DNA of 64,000 nucleotides from Pseudomonas sp. C2B4 (GTDB lineage Bacteria; Pseudomonadota; Gammaproteobacteria; Pseudomonadales; Pseudomonadaceae), in the NCBI RefSeq assembly GCF_013359695.1, contig NZ_JABFMU010000023.1, positions 16,897 to 80,896 on the forward strand, written 5' to 3'. Below the pieces are notes generated by a model. That model was not told where the DNA came from, did no database searches, and was given only the letters and a program-made list of their open reading frames with translations. Shown here piece by piece: positions 17,642-26,638 of the stretch. Each line of letters starts with the position of its first letter. Position 1 is the stretch's first letter. A program made the position numbers and the translations under genes.

Positions 17642-18334
17642 ATGACTGCCGACGACCGTATCAAACTCGAACCGAGCTGGAAACACGCCCTGCGCGAGGA
17701 GTTCGAGCAGCCGTACATGAACGAGCTGCGCGAGTTCCTGCGCCAGGAGCACGCGGCGGGCAAGGAAATCTACCCGCCGGGCCCGCTGATCTTCAACGCG
17801 CTCAACTCTACGCCGCTGGACAAGGTCAAGGTGGTGATCCTCGGCCAGGACCCGTACCACGGCCCCGGCCAGGCCCATGGCCTGTGCTTCTCGGTGCAGC
17901 CGGGCGTGCCGGCGCCGCCGTCCTTGGTCAATATCTATAAAGAGCTCAAGCGCGACCTCAATATCGATATCCCCAGCCACGGCTGCCTGCAAAGCTGGGC
18001 TGACCAGGGCGTGTTGCTGCTCAACACCACCATGACCGTGGAGCGCGCCAATGCCAACGCCCATGCGGGCAAGGGCTGGCAGTTCTTTACCGACCGGGTG
18101 ATCGAGGTGGTCAGTGAGCATCAGCCGCATTTGGTGTTCCTGCTGTGGGGCGCCCATGCCCAGGGCAAGCAGAAGCTGATCGATGCGACCAAGCACCTGG
18201 TGCTGACCTCGGTGCATCCATCGCCGTTGTCGGCGTATCGCGGGTTCTTGGGGTGTGGGCATTTCAGCCGGACCAACAAGTTTCTTGAGCAAAATGGCGA
18301 GACGCCGATCGAGTGGCGGTTGCCGCCTATCTAA
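17642..18334 (+). CDS. ung: uracil-DNA glycosylase
   Basis: A 230-residue family 1 UDG that removes uracil from DNA. It has the water-activating loop GQDPYHGPGQAHG (Asp about residue 70) and the minor-groove loop HPSPLSAYRG, and the length is normal for the family. The IS1182-type element ends 35 bases before the ATG, so the native promoter is probably lost. In P. aeruginosa ung is PA0750 and lies next to PA0751-PA0757, the same order as here. Confidence 0.96.
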   Translation: MTADDRIKLEPSWKHALREEFEQPYMNELREFLRQEHAAGKEIYPPGPLIFNALNSTPLDKVKVVILGQDPYHGPGQAHGLCFSVQPGVPAPPSLVNIYKELKRDLNIDIPSHGCLQSWADQGVLLLNTTMTVERANANAHAGKGWQFFTDRVIEVVSEHQPHLVFLLWGAHAQGKQKLIDATKHLVLTSVHPSPLSAYRGFLGCGHFSRTNKFLEQNGETPIEWRLPPI

Positions 18335-18353
18335 GGCTCAACGCCAATGGGTG

Positions 18354-18381
18354 TGTGGGAGCGAGCAAGCCCGCTCCCACA
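18354..18381. repeat. fluorescent-Pseudomonas REP palindrome
   Basis: TGTGGGAGCGAGCAAGCCCG followed by CTCCCACA, the GTGGGAGC...GCTCCCAC signature of dispersed REP elements in fluorescent Pseudomonas chromosomes. It lies between the convergent ung and AbrB-family genes and supports a chromosomal origin. Confidence 0.75.
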
Positions 18382-18399
18382 GTAGAGAGGTGCCAGCTT

Positions 18400-19437
18400 T
18401 TAGACGGTGCCCGGCTGGCGGTTCCAGTGGCGGAATAACGGCTCCGCCAGGAACAACACAAACAACAGTCGCATCACCTGCATTGCCGTCACCAACGGCA
18501 CCGACAGTTGCAGGGTCTGCGCCGTCAAACTCATCTCCGCAATCCCGCCGGGCATCATGCCCAGCGTCAGCGAACGCAGATCCAACTGCGTCAACGCACT
18601 CAAGCCCAGCGCCGCCAGGGTGGCGATCAACATGCTCAGCAGTGTGCCAATCACCGTACGGCCCATGAACGACGGCGCCCGGCGGAAGAACTGCCGGTTG
18701 AAGTGGCAACCCAGGCCGCTGCCGATCAACCATTGGCCGATTTGGCTGCCGCCGTCGGGCAGGCCGATGTGCAGATCCCAGGTGATACTGGCGATGGCGC
18801 TGACCAGCAACGGCCCGAACAACCAGGGGTTGGGTTGGCGCAGGCGCTGCCAACCCCAGGCGACCAGGGCGCCGACGGGAAACAACAGGGCCAGCCAGGC
18901 CCAATCCACGGGCGCCGGGTGAAACTGTGGCGCACCGCCGCCCAGCAAGTACTTGAAGATCGCCGGCACGCACAGCACCACCAGCAATACCCGCAGACTC
19001 TGGCCAGCGGCCACGCGACTGAGCACTGCGCCATTGCGCGCGCCCAGGTTGACCATCTCGCCGGAACCGCCCGGCATGCTCGAAAAAAACGCGGTGGCGC
19101 GGTCTTCACCGCTGCGGCGCATCAGCCACACACCGACAATGCTCGACAGGCTGGTGACCAGCGCACCGAAGAAGATCAGGCCAAAGTGGCTCATCACCTG
19201 CTCGACCACCAACGGGGTGAAGTGCAGACCGATGCCGATGCCCACCACCCATTGCCCGCATTTGCGCCCGCCGGGAATCTCGGCCAACTGCCAAGGGGTG
19301 AGGCAACGCACCAGGATGATCGCCAGCAACGAGCCGACCATATACGGCAAAGGCCAGCCGATCAGGCTGGCCAGGTAACCGCCGGCCAGGCCGACCAGCG
19401 GTGTTCCCCACCAATGTCTGAGGCTGACCTCAGACAT
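18400..19437 (-). CDS. AbrB-family integral membrane protein
   Basis: A 345-residue polytopic protein with about ten hydrophobic segments in two similar halves, each with the GG...GSLLAI/GPLLVSAI pattern of the AbrB (AidB-regulator) transporter family, which is distinct from the AbrB DNA-binding fold. Function uncertain; the family is annotated as a putative transporter. Its start overlaps the tctA stop by 8 bases, matching PA0751 beside tctA, and suggests co-transcription with the tricarboxylate uptake genes. Confidence 0.82.
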   Translation of the reverse strand: MSEVSLRHWWGTPLVGLAGGYLASLIGWPLPYMVGSLLAIILVRCLTPWQLAEIPGGRKCGQWVVGIGIGLHFTPLVVEQVMSHFGLIFFGALVTSLSSIVGVWLMRRSGEDRATAFFSSMPGGSGEMVNLGARNGAVLSRVAAGQSLRVLLVVLCVPAIFKYLLGGGAPQFHPAPVDWAWLALLFPVGALVAWGWQRLRQPNPWLFGPLLVSAIASITWDLHIGLPDGGSQIGQWLIGSGLGCHFNRQFFRRAPSFMGRTVIGTLLSMLIATLAALGLSALTQLDLRSLTLGMMPGGIAEMSLTAQTLQLSVPLVTAMQVMRLLFVLFLAEPLFRHWNRQPGTV

Positions 19438-20944
19438 CGGCTACAGCACGACGCTGCAGGGCGCGCTTGCGCCAGATGCGCAGCAGCGGTACGAACAGCA
19501 TGATTGCAGTCAGCACCCACACGCCAAAGGTGATCGGGCTGGACCACAGGATCTCCAGCGCACCGTTGGAGATCGACAGCGCCCGACGCAGGTTCTGCTC
19601 CATCAGGCCGCCGAGGATAAAGCCCAGCAGCAGTGGCGACAGCGGGAAATCCAACTTGCGCAGGATATAGCCGAAGATGCCGATGCCGATCATCAGGAAC
19701 AGATCGAAGGTGGTGGCGTGGACCGCGTAGACGCCAATGGCGGTGATGATGGCAATCACCGGCACCAGTGCCCAGTTCGGCACGGCAAGGATGCGCGTGA
19801 AGATGCGGATCATCGGGATGTTGAGGACCACCAGCATGATGTTGGCGATAAACAGCGAAGCGATCAGGCCCCAGACAATGTCCGGTTGTTGTTGGAACAG
19901 CAGCGGGCCAGGTGTGATGTTGTACAGCGACAGGGCGCCGATCATCACCGCCGTGGTGCCCGAGCCTGGAACGCCCAGGGTCAGCATTGGCACCATGGCG
20001 CCGCAGACTGAAGCGCCGATGGCGGTTTCCGGGGCGGCCAGGCCGCGCATGTCGCCCTGGCCGAACTTGCCACTGGCGCCGGCGATACGTTTCTCGGTCA
20101 TGTAGGCCACGGCCGAGGCCATGGTCGCACCGGCACCGGGCAGCACGCCGATGATAAAGCCCGAGATGCCGCAACGTATGTTCACCGTCAACACCGACAA
20201 GGCTTCCTTGACGTTGAACATCATGCGTCCGGTAGCTTTCACGGCTTCCTGGCCGCGGTGGGTTTTTTCCAGGAGCAGGAGGATTTCACTGATAGAGAAC
20301 AGGCCCAGTACCAGGACCACGAACTGGATGCCGTCCGTCAGGTGAATATTGTCGCCAGTGAAGCGGTACACGCCACTGTTGGCGTCGATACCCACCGCCG
20401 ACAGGAACAGGCCGATCAGCGCTGCGACAAAGGTTTTCAGCGGTTTGTCACCGGCCATGCCGCCCAGGCAGACAATCGCAAACACCATCAGGACGAAATA
20501 TTCCGCCGGGCCGAAGGCTATCGCCCATTTGGCCAGCAGCGGTGCGAACAGCACCATGCCGCAGGTGGCGATAAACGCACCGATGAACGAACTCCAGGCC
20601 GACAACGACAACGCTACACCGGCCATGCCTTTACGGGCCATCGGGTAGCCGTCGAGGGTGGTCATCACGGTGGAGGCTTCGCCCGGGATGTTCAGCAGGA
20701 TCGAGCTGATCCGCCCGCCATATTCGCAGCCCAGGTACACCGCTGCCAGCAGGATCAGCGCCGACTCGGGCGGCAGGCCCAGGGCGAACGCGATGGGGAT
20801 CAACAAGGCCACGCCATTGATCGGCCCCAGGCCTGGCAATAGCCCAACCACGGTGCCGATCAGGGTGCCGATCAGTGCGGTCACCAGGTTATAGGGGCTC
20901 AGCGCGACGCCGAAACCCTGGCCCAAATAGCCAAAAGTATCCAT
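19430..20944 (-). CDS. tctA: TctA large membrane subunit of tripartite tricarboxylate transporter
   Basis: A 504-residue membrane protein with 10-12 segments. Signature blocks include LLPGLGPINGVALLIP near the N-terminus, NIPGEASTVMTTLDGYPMA, and GVLPGAGATMASAVAYMTEKR in the second half. TctA is the channel-forming subunit of TTT systems that import citrate-type acids using the periplasmic TctC. It lies one base downstream of tctB. Full length. Confidence 0.95.
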   Translation of the reverse strand: MDTFGYLGQGFGVALSPYNLVTALIGTLIGTVVGLLPGLGPINGVALLIPIAFALGLPPESALILLAAVYLGCEYGGRISSILLNIPGEASTVMTTLDGYPMARKGMAGVALSLSAWSSFIGAFIATCGMVLFAPLLAKWAIAFGPAEYFVLMVFAIVCLGGMAGDKPLKTFVAALIGLFLSAVGIDANSGVYRFTGDNIHLTDGIQFVVLVLGLFSISEILLLLEKTHRGQEAVKATGRMMFNVKEALSVLTVNIRCGISGFIIGVLPGAGATMASAVAYMTEKRIAGASGKFGQGDMRGLAAPETAIGASVCGAMVPMLTLGVPGSGTTAVMIGALSLYNITPGPLLFQQQPDIVWGLIASLFIANIMLVVLNIPMIRIFTRILAVPNWALVPVIAIITAIGVYAVHATTFDLFLMIGIGIFGYILRKLDFPLSPLLLGFILGGLMEQNLRRALSISNGALEILWSSPITFGVWVLTAIMLFVPLLRIWRKRALQRRAVADV

Positions 20945-20945
20945 A

Positions 20946-21404
20946 TCAGTTCTCCAGAACGTCGAGCAGACCGAGGGGCAGCGGCACGTCCATGGTTTTA
21001 TCGAACAGCAGATAAAGACCGACGCTCATCAAGGTGATGACCACCGCACTGGGCAGCCAGCGGCCGCCATACAGCCGTGCCATCGGAATACCGATCAGCA
21101 TGCTGCTGAGCATGAAACCCAGGGGTTCAAACGTGGCGGCAAACACCAGCAGCAAGACCACACAGATCCCGATCTTGACCAGGGTCGGGCGGTCCAGCGC
21201 CGGTTCATCTTCAGTATGTTTGGTGGGTTGCGGACGAATCAGCATGTAGATCAACGCCAGGCCCATCAGCCCGAGCAGCAGCAGCGGGAACGCCCGGGGT
21301 CCTACGGGTTCGTAGGAAAAGGCCGCCTGATAGGGCCAGGCCATCAGCGCCAGGCCGATGCAGACCAACAACATCACGCCAGCGAAAATGCGTTGTAAGA
21401 GCAT
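20946..21404 (-). CDS. tctB: TctB small membrane subunit
   Basis: A 152-residue protein with four hydrophobic segments and a short charged cytoplasmic loop (RPQPTKHTEDEPALDR), as in TctB. The start at 21404 has AGGAGTCCCC just upstream; the longer in-frame ORF runs through a REP-like intergenic stretch and is not real. Partner of TctA and TctC. Confidence 0.9.
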   Translation of the reverse strand: MLLQRIFAGVMLLVCIGLALMAWPYQAAFSYEPVGPRAFPLLLLGLMGLALIYMLIRPQPTKHTEDEPALDRPTLVKIGICVVLLLVFAATFEPLGFMLSSMLIGIPMARLYGGRWLPSAVVITLMSVGLYLLFDKTMDVPLPLGLLDVLEN

Positions 21405-21501
21405 AGGGGACTCCTTTGCGACTCGTATAGGCGCTAGCTTGCTCACGAAGAACGCCAGGACATCGCGTGTATCCAGGCAGCACGCGTCATCGTTGCAGTT
21501 T

Positions 21502-21525
21502 TTCGCGAGCAAGCCCGCTCCCACA
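21502..21525. repeat. half REP element between tctC and tctB
   Basis: TTCGCGAGCAAGCCCGCTCC followed by CACA, the second REP-type sequence in the block. The 130-bp tctC-tctB gap is otherwise empty and could reduce expression of tctBA relative to tctC. Confidence 0.65.
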
Positions 21526-21534
21526 GAGGGGCGA

Positions 21535-22518
21535 TTACTGGATCAGGCCGAACTCTTTGGCCAGCACTTTGTAGTCAGCCACCTGTTTCTTCACGTAGGT
21601 GTCCAGCTCCTGGCCGGTCATGGCGAACGGGAACAGCTCGCGCTGGTCGCGCAGCTTGGCGAAGTCCTCGGAGGCCAGCAGTTTGTCGAACGCGGCTTTC
21701 CACCAGGCGTAGTCTTCATCGCTGACTTTTGGCCCGAGGTAGAAACCACGCACCACCGGCCAGACGATGTCGTAGCCTTGCTCCTTGGCCGTCGGGATAT
21801 CCTTCATTTCCGGCTCGTCCAGGCGCTGCTCGGAGAACACCGCCAGCAGGCGCATATCACCGCTCTGGATGTGTGGCATGGAGTCGGAGATATCGGTACT
21901 GCCGACCTGGATATGCCCGCCGAGCAGGGCGGTGGCGATTTCGCCGCCGCCTTCGAGGGCCACGTAACGCAGGTCACGCGGGTTGATCCCGGCGGCCTTG
22001 GCGATCAGTGCGGTTTGCATCCAGTCCTGGCTGCCGACGGTGCCGCCGGAGCCGATCACCACTTTGCTCGGATCTTTCTTCAGGGCCTGGACCAGGTCGT
22101 CGAGGCTCTTGTAGGGCGAGTCGGATTTGACCGCAATCGCGCCATAACTGGTGCCGACGGCGGCCAGCCATTTCACGGCGCTCTCATCAAAACGCCCGAA
22201 CTTGCCCTGGGCCAGGTTCAGCAGCGAACCGCTGGACCAGGCCACCAGCGTGCCGGCATCGGCGGGGCGCTGGGCCACGACGGCGTTGTAGGCCACCGCC
22301 CCGACGCCGCCGGGCATGTAGGTCACGCGCATCGGCTTGCTCAGCAGCTTTTCGTTGATCAGTGCGCTTTGCACCAGCTTGCAGGTCAGGTCAAAACCAC
22401 CGCCGGGGGAGGCCGGTGCGATGCATTCCGGGCGCTTGGGTTCTTCGGCGGCCAGCAGTTGACCGGCAAACAGCATGCAGCCGGCGGCCAGGGCAAATTT
22501 ACGTAGGGATGAAGACAT
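21535..22518 (-). CDS. tctC: TctC periplasmic tricarboxylate-binding protein
   Basis: A 327-residue Bug/TctC-family solute receptor. It has a signal peptide (cleavage near LLA/AEEP), the early PSGGG-like loop APASPGGGFDLTCK that wraps the ligand, and the typical GGTVGSQDWMQTALIAKAAG mid-region. The start at 22518 follows GGAGTTCCTC. A binding protein is usually needed in excess, which fits its place first in the tctC-tctB-tctA order. Confidence 0.93.
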   Translation of the reverse strand: MSSSLRKFALAAGCMLFAGQLLAAEEPKRPECIAPASPGGGFDLTCKLVQSALINEKLLSKPMRVTYMPGGVGAVAYNAVVAQRPADAGTLVAWSSGSLLNLAQGKFGRFDESAVKWLAAVGTSYGAIAVKSDSPYKSLDDLVQALKKDPSKVVIGSGGTVGSQDWMQTALIAKAAGINPRDLRYVALEGGGEIATALLGGHIQVGSTDISDSMPHIQSGDMRLLAVFSEQRLDEPEMKDIPTAKEQGYDIVWPVVRGFYLGPKVSDEDYAWWKAAFDKLLASEDFAKLRDQRELFPFAMTGQELDTYVKKQVADYKVLAKEFGLIQ

Positions 22519-22563
22519 GAGGAACTCCGTCATTGTTGTTATTGGGGAGATGACTTTCAGCGG

Positions 22564-23856
22564 TTACCACAGCGCGACGCTGTAACTGACCAGCACGCGC
22601 ACTTCGTCTGCGTCCCGGGCCGAGTAGTTGGAGCGGTAGGTGGCGTTGCGCAGGCGCACGGCCACGTCCTTGAGGGTGCCGCTTTGCACCACGTATTTGA
22701 TCTCGGTGTCGCGTTCCCACTCTTTGCCGGTGTCGCCGTTCTTGAGCTGGATATTGTCACCGGACATGTAACGGCTCATGAAACTCAGGCCGGGAATCCC
22801 CAGCTTGGCGAAGTCGTAGTCGTAGCGGGCCTGCCAGGAGCGTTCTTCGGCGCCGGCAAAGTCGTTGAGCTGCACGAAGTTGATGAGGTACGGGTTGCTG
22901 CCATCCACATAGGGGAATGCACTGTCACCGAACATGCGCTGGTAGCCGGCGCTCAGTTTATGGCCGTTGAGGCCGTAGCTGAAAATGCTACTGAAGGATT
23001 TGTTGTCAATGTTGCCAGCGCGTGCACTGCCGGCGTCATCGCTGATGGCCAGGCGCATGTCGGCGGCGAAGGTGCCGGGGCCCATCGGGCTGGAAGTGAG
23101 CAGGCCGAGGAAGTGCTGGCGGTACACGTCGTCCAGTTGGGCGAAGTGGTAGCTGCCGGTGACTTTTTCGGCAAACTTGTAGTCCACGCCGCCGAAGTTG
23201 AAGTATTTGCCGGTGGCTCCACTGACGAAGCGGCCGTTCTTGTTGTTGAGGGCGATATCCTCATAGTTGCTGTCGTTGCGGTCCTTGACCTTGTCCAGGC
23301 GCCCACCGGTGAACGTCAGGTTCTTGAACTCCTTGGAGGTCAGCAGGCCGCCGTTGAAGGTCTGCGGCAGGATGCGCCCGTCGTTGGGCTTGAGGATTGG
23401 CAGCTCAGGGATCAGCGAACCGATTTTCAGCTCGGTGGCCGAGATTTTCACTTTGCCGGTCAGGCCCAGCTTCGAGTATTCGTCGGCGGCGCGGCCATCA
23501 TCGTGGGTCGGCAGCAGGCCGCTGCCGGTGCGGTCCGGGCTGGAGTCGAGCTTGACCCCGAGCATGCCCAGCGCATCCACGCCAAAACCGACGGTGCCGT
23601 CGGTGTAGCCCGACTGCAGGTTGAGCATAAAGCCCTGGGCCCACTCGTCGCGCTTGGATTGCTGGGCGCTGGTGCCGTCGCGAAAGTCGCGGTTGAAGTA
23701 CATGTTGCGGGTTTCCAGGGTCGCGCTACTGTCTTCAAAGAAGGCAGCCTGGGCAAGCGGCGAAAAGCCGGCAAGGGTAGCGGCACTGGCGAGGGCGGTC
23801 TGGGTCAGGCGGGAAAAACGAACAGACGGGCAAGTATTGGGCCGTGTAGGCAGCAT
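22564..23856 (-). CDS. opdH: OprD-family outer-membrane porin (OpdH-like)
   Basis: A 430-residue porin with a signal peptide (cleavage near AQA/AFFED) and the OprD opening FFEDSSATLETRNMYFNRDFRDG, then alternating beta strands to a C-terminal Trp (SVALW). OpdH of P. aeruginosa (PA0755) takes up cis-aconitate and other tricarboxylates, and here the gene is upstream of tctCBA and divergent from tctDE in the same order. Confidence 0.93.
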   Translation of the reverse strand: MLPTRPNTCPSVRFSRLTQTALASAATLAGFSPLAQAAFFEDSSATLETRNMYFNRDFRDGTSAQQSKRDEWAQGFMLNLQSGYTDGTVGFGVDALGMLGVKLDSSPDRTGSGLLPTHDDGRAADEYSKLGLTGKVKISATELKIGSLIPELPILKPNDGRILPQTFNGGLLTSKEFKNLTFTGGRLDKVKDRNDSNYEDIALNNKNGRFVSGATGKYFNFGGVDYKFAEKVTGSYHFAQLDDVYRQHFLGLLTSSPMGPGTFAADMRLAISDDAGSARAGNIDNKSFSSIFSYGLNGHKLSAGYQRMFGDSAFPYVDGSNPYLINFVQLNDFAGAEERSWQARYDYDFAKLGIPGLSFMSRYMSGDNIQLKNGDTGKEWERDTEIKYVVQSGTLKDVAVRLRNATYRSNYSARDADEVRVLVSYSVALW

Positions 23857-24103
23857 CGGTGTGCACTCCGTTTATTGTTTTTATTTGGCGAAAACGCATC
23901 AGGGCGTTTTTCGGGCGCTATAGGTCAGATAGCTCGGAAGGTATAACCATCCGTTTTTGGATGCTAATGGGCGAACCTTTCACTAACCTTTCAACGCCCT
24001 TTCCATGTTTTCGGGCTTCACAGCACAGGCTGCGGCTGTAAACTGCGCCGCGAGTTGGTCAACCCGGGGCGGCGTCGGCCACCCCTTAACGAGGTAAGAA
24101 TCC
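23857..24103. promoter_or_regulatory. divergent opdH/tctD control region
   Basis: A 247-bp gap between opdH and tctD, A+T-rich around 23870-23990, with no ORF of its own. By analogy with other tct loci the TctD response regulator should bind here and activate opdH-tctCBA; I see no clear repeated operator by eye. Confidence 0.5.
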
Positions 24104-24775
24104 ATGCGTGTCCTGCTCGTCGAAGACCATTTGCAACTCGCCGAAAGTGTGGCCCAGGCGCTCAAGAGCACGGGCTTGACGGTGGATGTGCTGCACGATG
24201 GCGTGGCTGCGGACCTGGCCTTGAGCAGCGAGGAGTACGCGGTGGCGATTCTCGATGTGGGCCTGCCGCGCATGGACGGCTTCGAGGTGCTGGCGCGCTT
24301 GCGGGCCCGTGGGAAAAACCTGCCGGTGTTGATGCTCACCGCCCGCAGCGATGTAAAGGATCGGGTGCATGGCCTTAACCTGGGGGCCGATGACTATCTG
24401 GCCAAGCCCTTTGAGTTGACCGAGCTGGAAGCCAGGGTCAAGGCCCTGTTGCGCCGCAGTGTGCTGGGCGGCGAGCGGCAGCAGACCTGCGGGGTGCTGG
24501 TGTATGACGTGGAAACCCGGCGTTTTACCCTCGGCGGTGAACTGCTGACGCTGACCTCCCGCGAGCAGGCGGTGCTTGAAGCGCTGATCGCCCGTCCTGG
24601 CCGGGTCATGAGCAAGGAACAACTGGCGTCCCAGGTATTTGGCCTGGACGAGGAAGCCAGCCCCGACGCCATCGAAATCTATGTGCATCGCTTGCGCAAG
24701 AAGCTTGATGGCCAGCCGGTTGCCATCGTTACCTTCCGCGGCCTTGGTTACTTGCTGGAAGCCCGCGATGCGTAA
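24104..24775 (+). CDS. tctD: TctD-like OmpR-family response regulator
   Basis: A 223-residue regulator: receiver domain with acidic pocket (VEDH), phospho-acceptor Asp at about residue 51 (AILDVGLPRMDG) and Lys in YLAKPF, then a winged-helix DNA-binding domain ending HRLRKKLDG...TFRGLGYLLEA. It pairs with the overlapping sensor gene (ATG inside its 3' end). Known role in this family is induction of tricarboxylate uptake genes. Intact, but its kinase is broken. Confidence 0.93.
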   Translation: MRVLLVEDHLQLAESVAQALKSTGLTVDVLHDGVAADLALSSEEYAVAILDVGLPRMDGFEVLARLRARGKNLPVLMLTARSDVKDRVHGLNLGADDYLAKPFELTELEARVKALLRRSVLGGERQQTCGVLVYDVETRRFTLGGELLTLTSREQAVLEALIARPGRVMSKEQLASQVFGLDEEASPDAIEIYVHRLRKKLDGQPVAIVTFRGLGYLLEARDA

Positions 24776-25856
24776 GCACAGCAGCCTGCGTTGGCGTTTG
24801 CTGTGGAACCTGGCATTGCTGTTGGTGGTGCTGATGCTGGCCAGCGGCTTGAGTGCCTACTGGAACGGTCGCGAGGCGGCCGACACCGCCTACGACCGCA
24901 CCCTGCTGGCCTCGGCCCGCACCATCGCTGCTGGGTTGTCCCAGCGTGACGGCACCCTGAGCGCCGATGTGCCCTACGTGGCATTGGACACCTTCGCCTA
25001 CGACAGCGCCGGGCGGATTTACTACCAGGTCAATGATATTCACCAGAAGCTGATTTCAGGCTACGAACACCTGCCTGGCCCGCCGCCCGGTACGCCACGC
25101 ACCGACGATTACCCGGCCCTGGCGCGGTTCTATAACGCCAAGTACCAGGGGCAGAATGTGCGGGTGGTGAGCCTGCTCAAGGCGGTGTCGGAGCCGAATA
25201 TGAACGGCATGGCCGAAATCCGTGTGGCCGAAACCGACGAAGCCCGCGTCAGCATGGCCCGCAGCCTGATGGCCGACACTCTGCTGCGCCTGGGCATGCT
25301 GGCCGTCGGTGCCTTGTTGCTGGTGTGGTTCGCGGTGAGTGCGGCGTTGCGCCCGCTGGAGCGCTTGCGCACGGCAGTGGAAGAGCGCCAGCCGGATGAT
25401 CTGCGCCCCTTGCCGTTGGTTGAGGTGCAGCACGAATTCGGGCCGCTGGTGCGAGCGTTGAACCACTTTACCGAACGCCTGCGCGGGCAGTTCGAGCGCC
25501 AGGCCCAGTTTATCGCCGATGCGGCCCACGAATTGCGCACCCCGCTGGCGGCCCTCAAGGCCCGGCTGGAGTTGGGCCTGCGCGCCGAGGAGCCGGCGAT
25601 CTGGCGCAGCACCCTGGAAACAACGGCGCAAGGCACGGATCGCTTGACCCACCTGGCCAATCAGTTGCTGTCCCTGGCCCGCATCGAAAACGGTGCGCGG
25701 GCGATTGCCGAAGGTGGCGCGCAGTTGCTCGACCTCAGCCAATTGGCCCGTGAGTTGGGCATGGCCATGGCGCCCCTGGCGCATGCGCGGGGCGTGGCGC
25801 TGGCGTTGGAGGCCGATGAGCCGGTGTGGTTGCGTGGCGAGCCGACCTTGCTGAAT
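24768..25856 (+). pseudogene. tctE: TctE-like sensor kinase, 3'-truncated
   Basis: Two membrane segments (about 10-30 and 180-205) flank a periplasmic sensor domain, followed by a HAMP-like linker and the H box (IADAAHELRTPLAALKARLE). The coding sequence then breaks after GEPTLLN, where the N box and ATP-binding domain should begin; the next bases are the GGGG of a 38-bp Tn3-type repeat. Without the catalytic domain the product cannot autophosphorylate, so citrate-type induction through this copy is presumably lost. The frame continues about 33 codons into the element. Confidence 0.9.
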
Positions 25857-25957
25857 GGGGTTGTAAGCCGGAACCGCCGAAATTTCCGTCAGCCCAGTTC
25901 CAGTCCCGCCACGAGCGCATCCAGGTCGATGAACTTGCCGTCAGTCTGGAAGGTGTA

Positions 25958-26230
25958 ATGCCCGTTCAGCAGGATGTGCCGCCAGGCCGCTGGCGAACCC
26001 ACGAGCGCACCGCGCTGGCCAGCGCGTCGCCGGAAGCTCTATGCGCCCATCTGCCTCTACTGGAAAACCAGGTCAGCAACGTCTGGTCGATGGGTAAGGA
26101 TGGCCGCTCCTACTGGCCCATCAAGCGCCAGGCCGCCACGGCGGATCGCATTGCCAACCACAAGGGACGCAATCCGCAAGAGCGCGCCTCCCTGAAAAAG
26201 CGTCTGCTGCGCAAGTGGATGAGCAAATGA
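25958..26230 (+). CDS. small basic hypothetical protein in the Tn3-type unit
   Basis: 90 residues from an ATG with GGAAGG upstream. The C-terminus is rich in Lys and Arg (RIANHKGRNPQERASLKKRLL). No family recognised. It overlaps the next ORF by 4 bases (ATGA), as passenger gene pairs often do. It may be the remnant of a longer protein, since the frame is open further upstream into the repeat. Confidence 0.42.
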   Translation: MPVQQDVPPGRWRTHERTALASASPEALCAHLPLLENQVSNVWSMGKDGRSYWPIKRQAATADRIANHKGRNPQERASLKKRLLRKWMSK

Positions 26231-26598
26231 ACCTGTCCACCATCGAGGCGCTGGCTATCGCTTGGGCGCGAATCGCTGAAGAAGCAGAACTCCCAGCCGG
26301 CTACGAGGGCACGGCGACGCCAGAGGCGCATCGGGCCTGCGAGGTGATCCAGGAGCGGATTCGAGAGCACGTCGTCGCCACCAATGACATGCGGCTGTTC
26401 GGCCTGCTGCACCTGCTTGGGCAGGCGTCGCTGCGCATGGAGCAAGCGCTGTGGCCGGAAGAATATGCGCGGATGACCCGCGAGGTCGAGGAAGCTCTCC
26501 GAGAGGCCGACGACCCCAACGCCAAGTCGTACACCCACGAAGAAGTCATGCGGGCGATGCAGGAACTCATCGACCAAGCGCGAGACAAGCCATGTTGA
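26227..26598 (+). CDS. hypothetical protein, possible antitoxin-like partner
   Basis: A 123-residue acidic, helical protein with a start overlapping the previous stop. The C-terminal SYTHEEVMRAMQELID resembles the tail of many small antitoxins, and the basic/acidic coupled pair would fit a toxin-antitoxin layout, but I recognise neither. It ends 2 bases before the right terminal repeat. Confidence 0.45.
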   Translation: MNLSTIEALAIAWARIAEEAELPAGYEGTATPEAHRACEVIQERIREHVVATNDMRLFGLLHLLGQASLRMEQALWPEEYARMTREVEEALREADDPNAKSYTHEEVMRAMQELIDQARDKPC

Positions 26599-26638
26599 TC
26601 GGCTGACGGAAATTTCTGGGTTTCCGGCTTACAACCCC

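Larger units (their letters stand above)
25857..26638. mobile_element. 782-bp unit with 38-bp Tn3-type inverted repeats
   Basis: The ends are 38-bp inverted repeats (25857-25894 and 26601-26638) starting GGGGTTGTAAGCCGGAA, matching except in a short central block. It contains two small ORFs and no transposase or resolvase. The 5-bp flanks differ (TGAAT left, GAGTT right), so it is not a simple insertion: sequence beyond one end was deleted or swapped. The 10213-10240 region also carries AAGCCGGAACCGCCGAAA, suggesting a relative elsewhere in the plasmid's history. Confidence 0.72.

Noticed and set aside
18508..23946. Long plus-strand ORFs opposite the AbrB-family, tctA, tctC and opdH genes
   Set aside because: They are antisense shadows of well-identified high-GC genes, with His/Gln/Arg-rich translations and no ribosome-binding sites.
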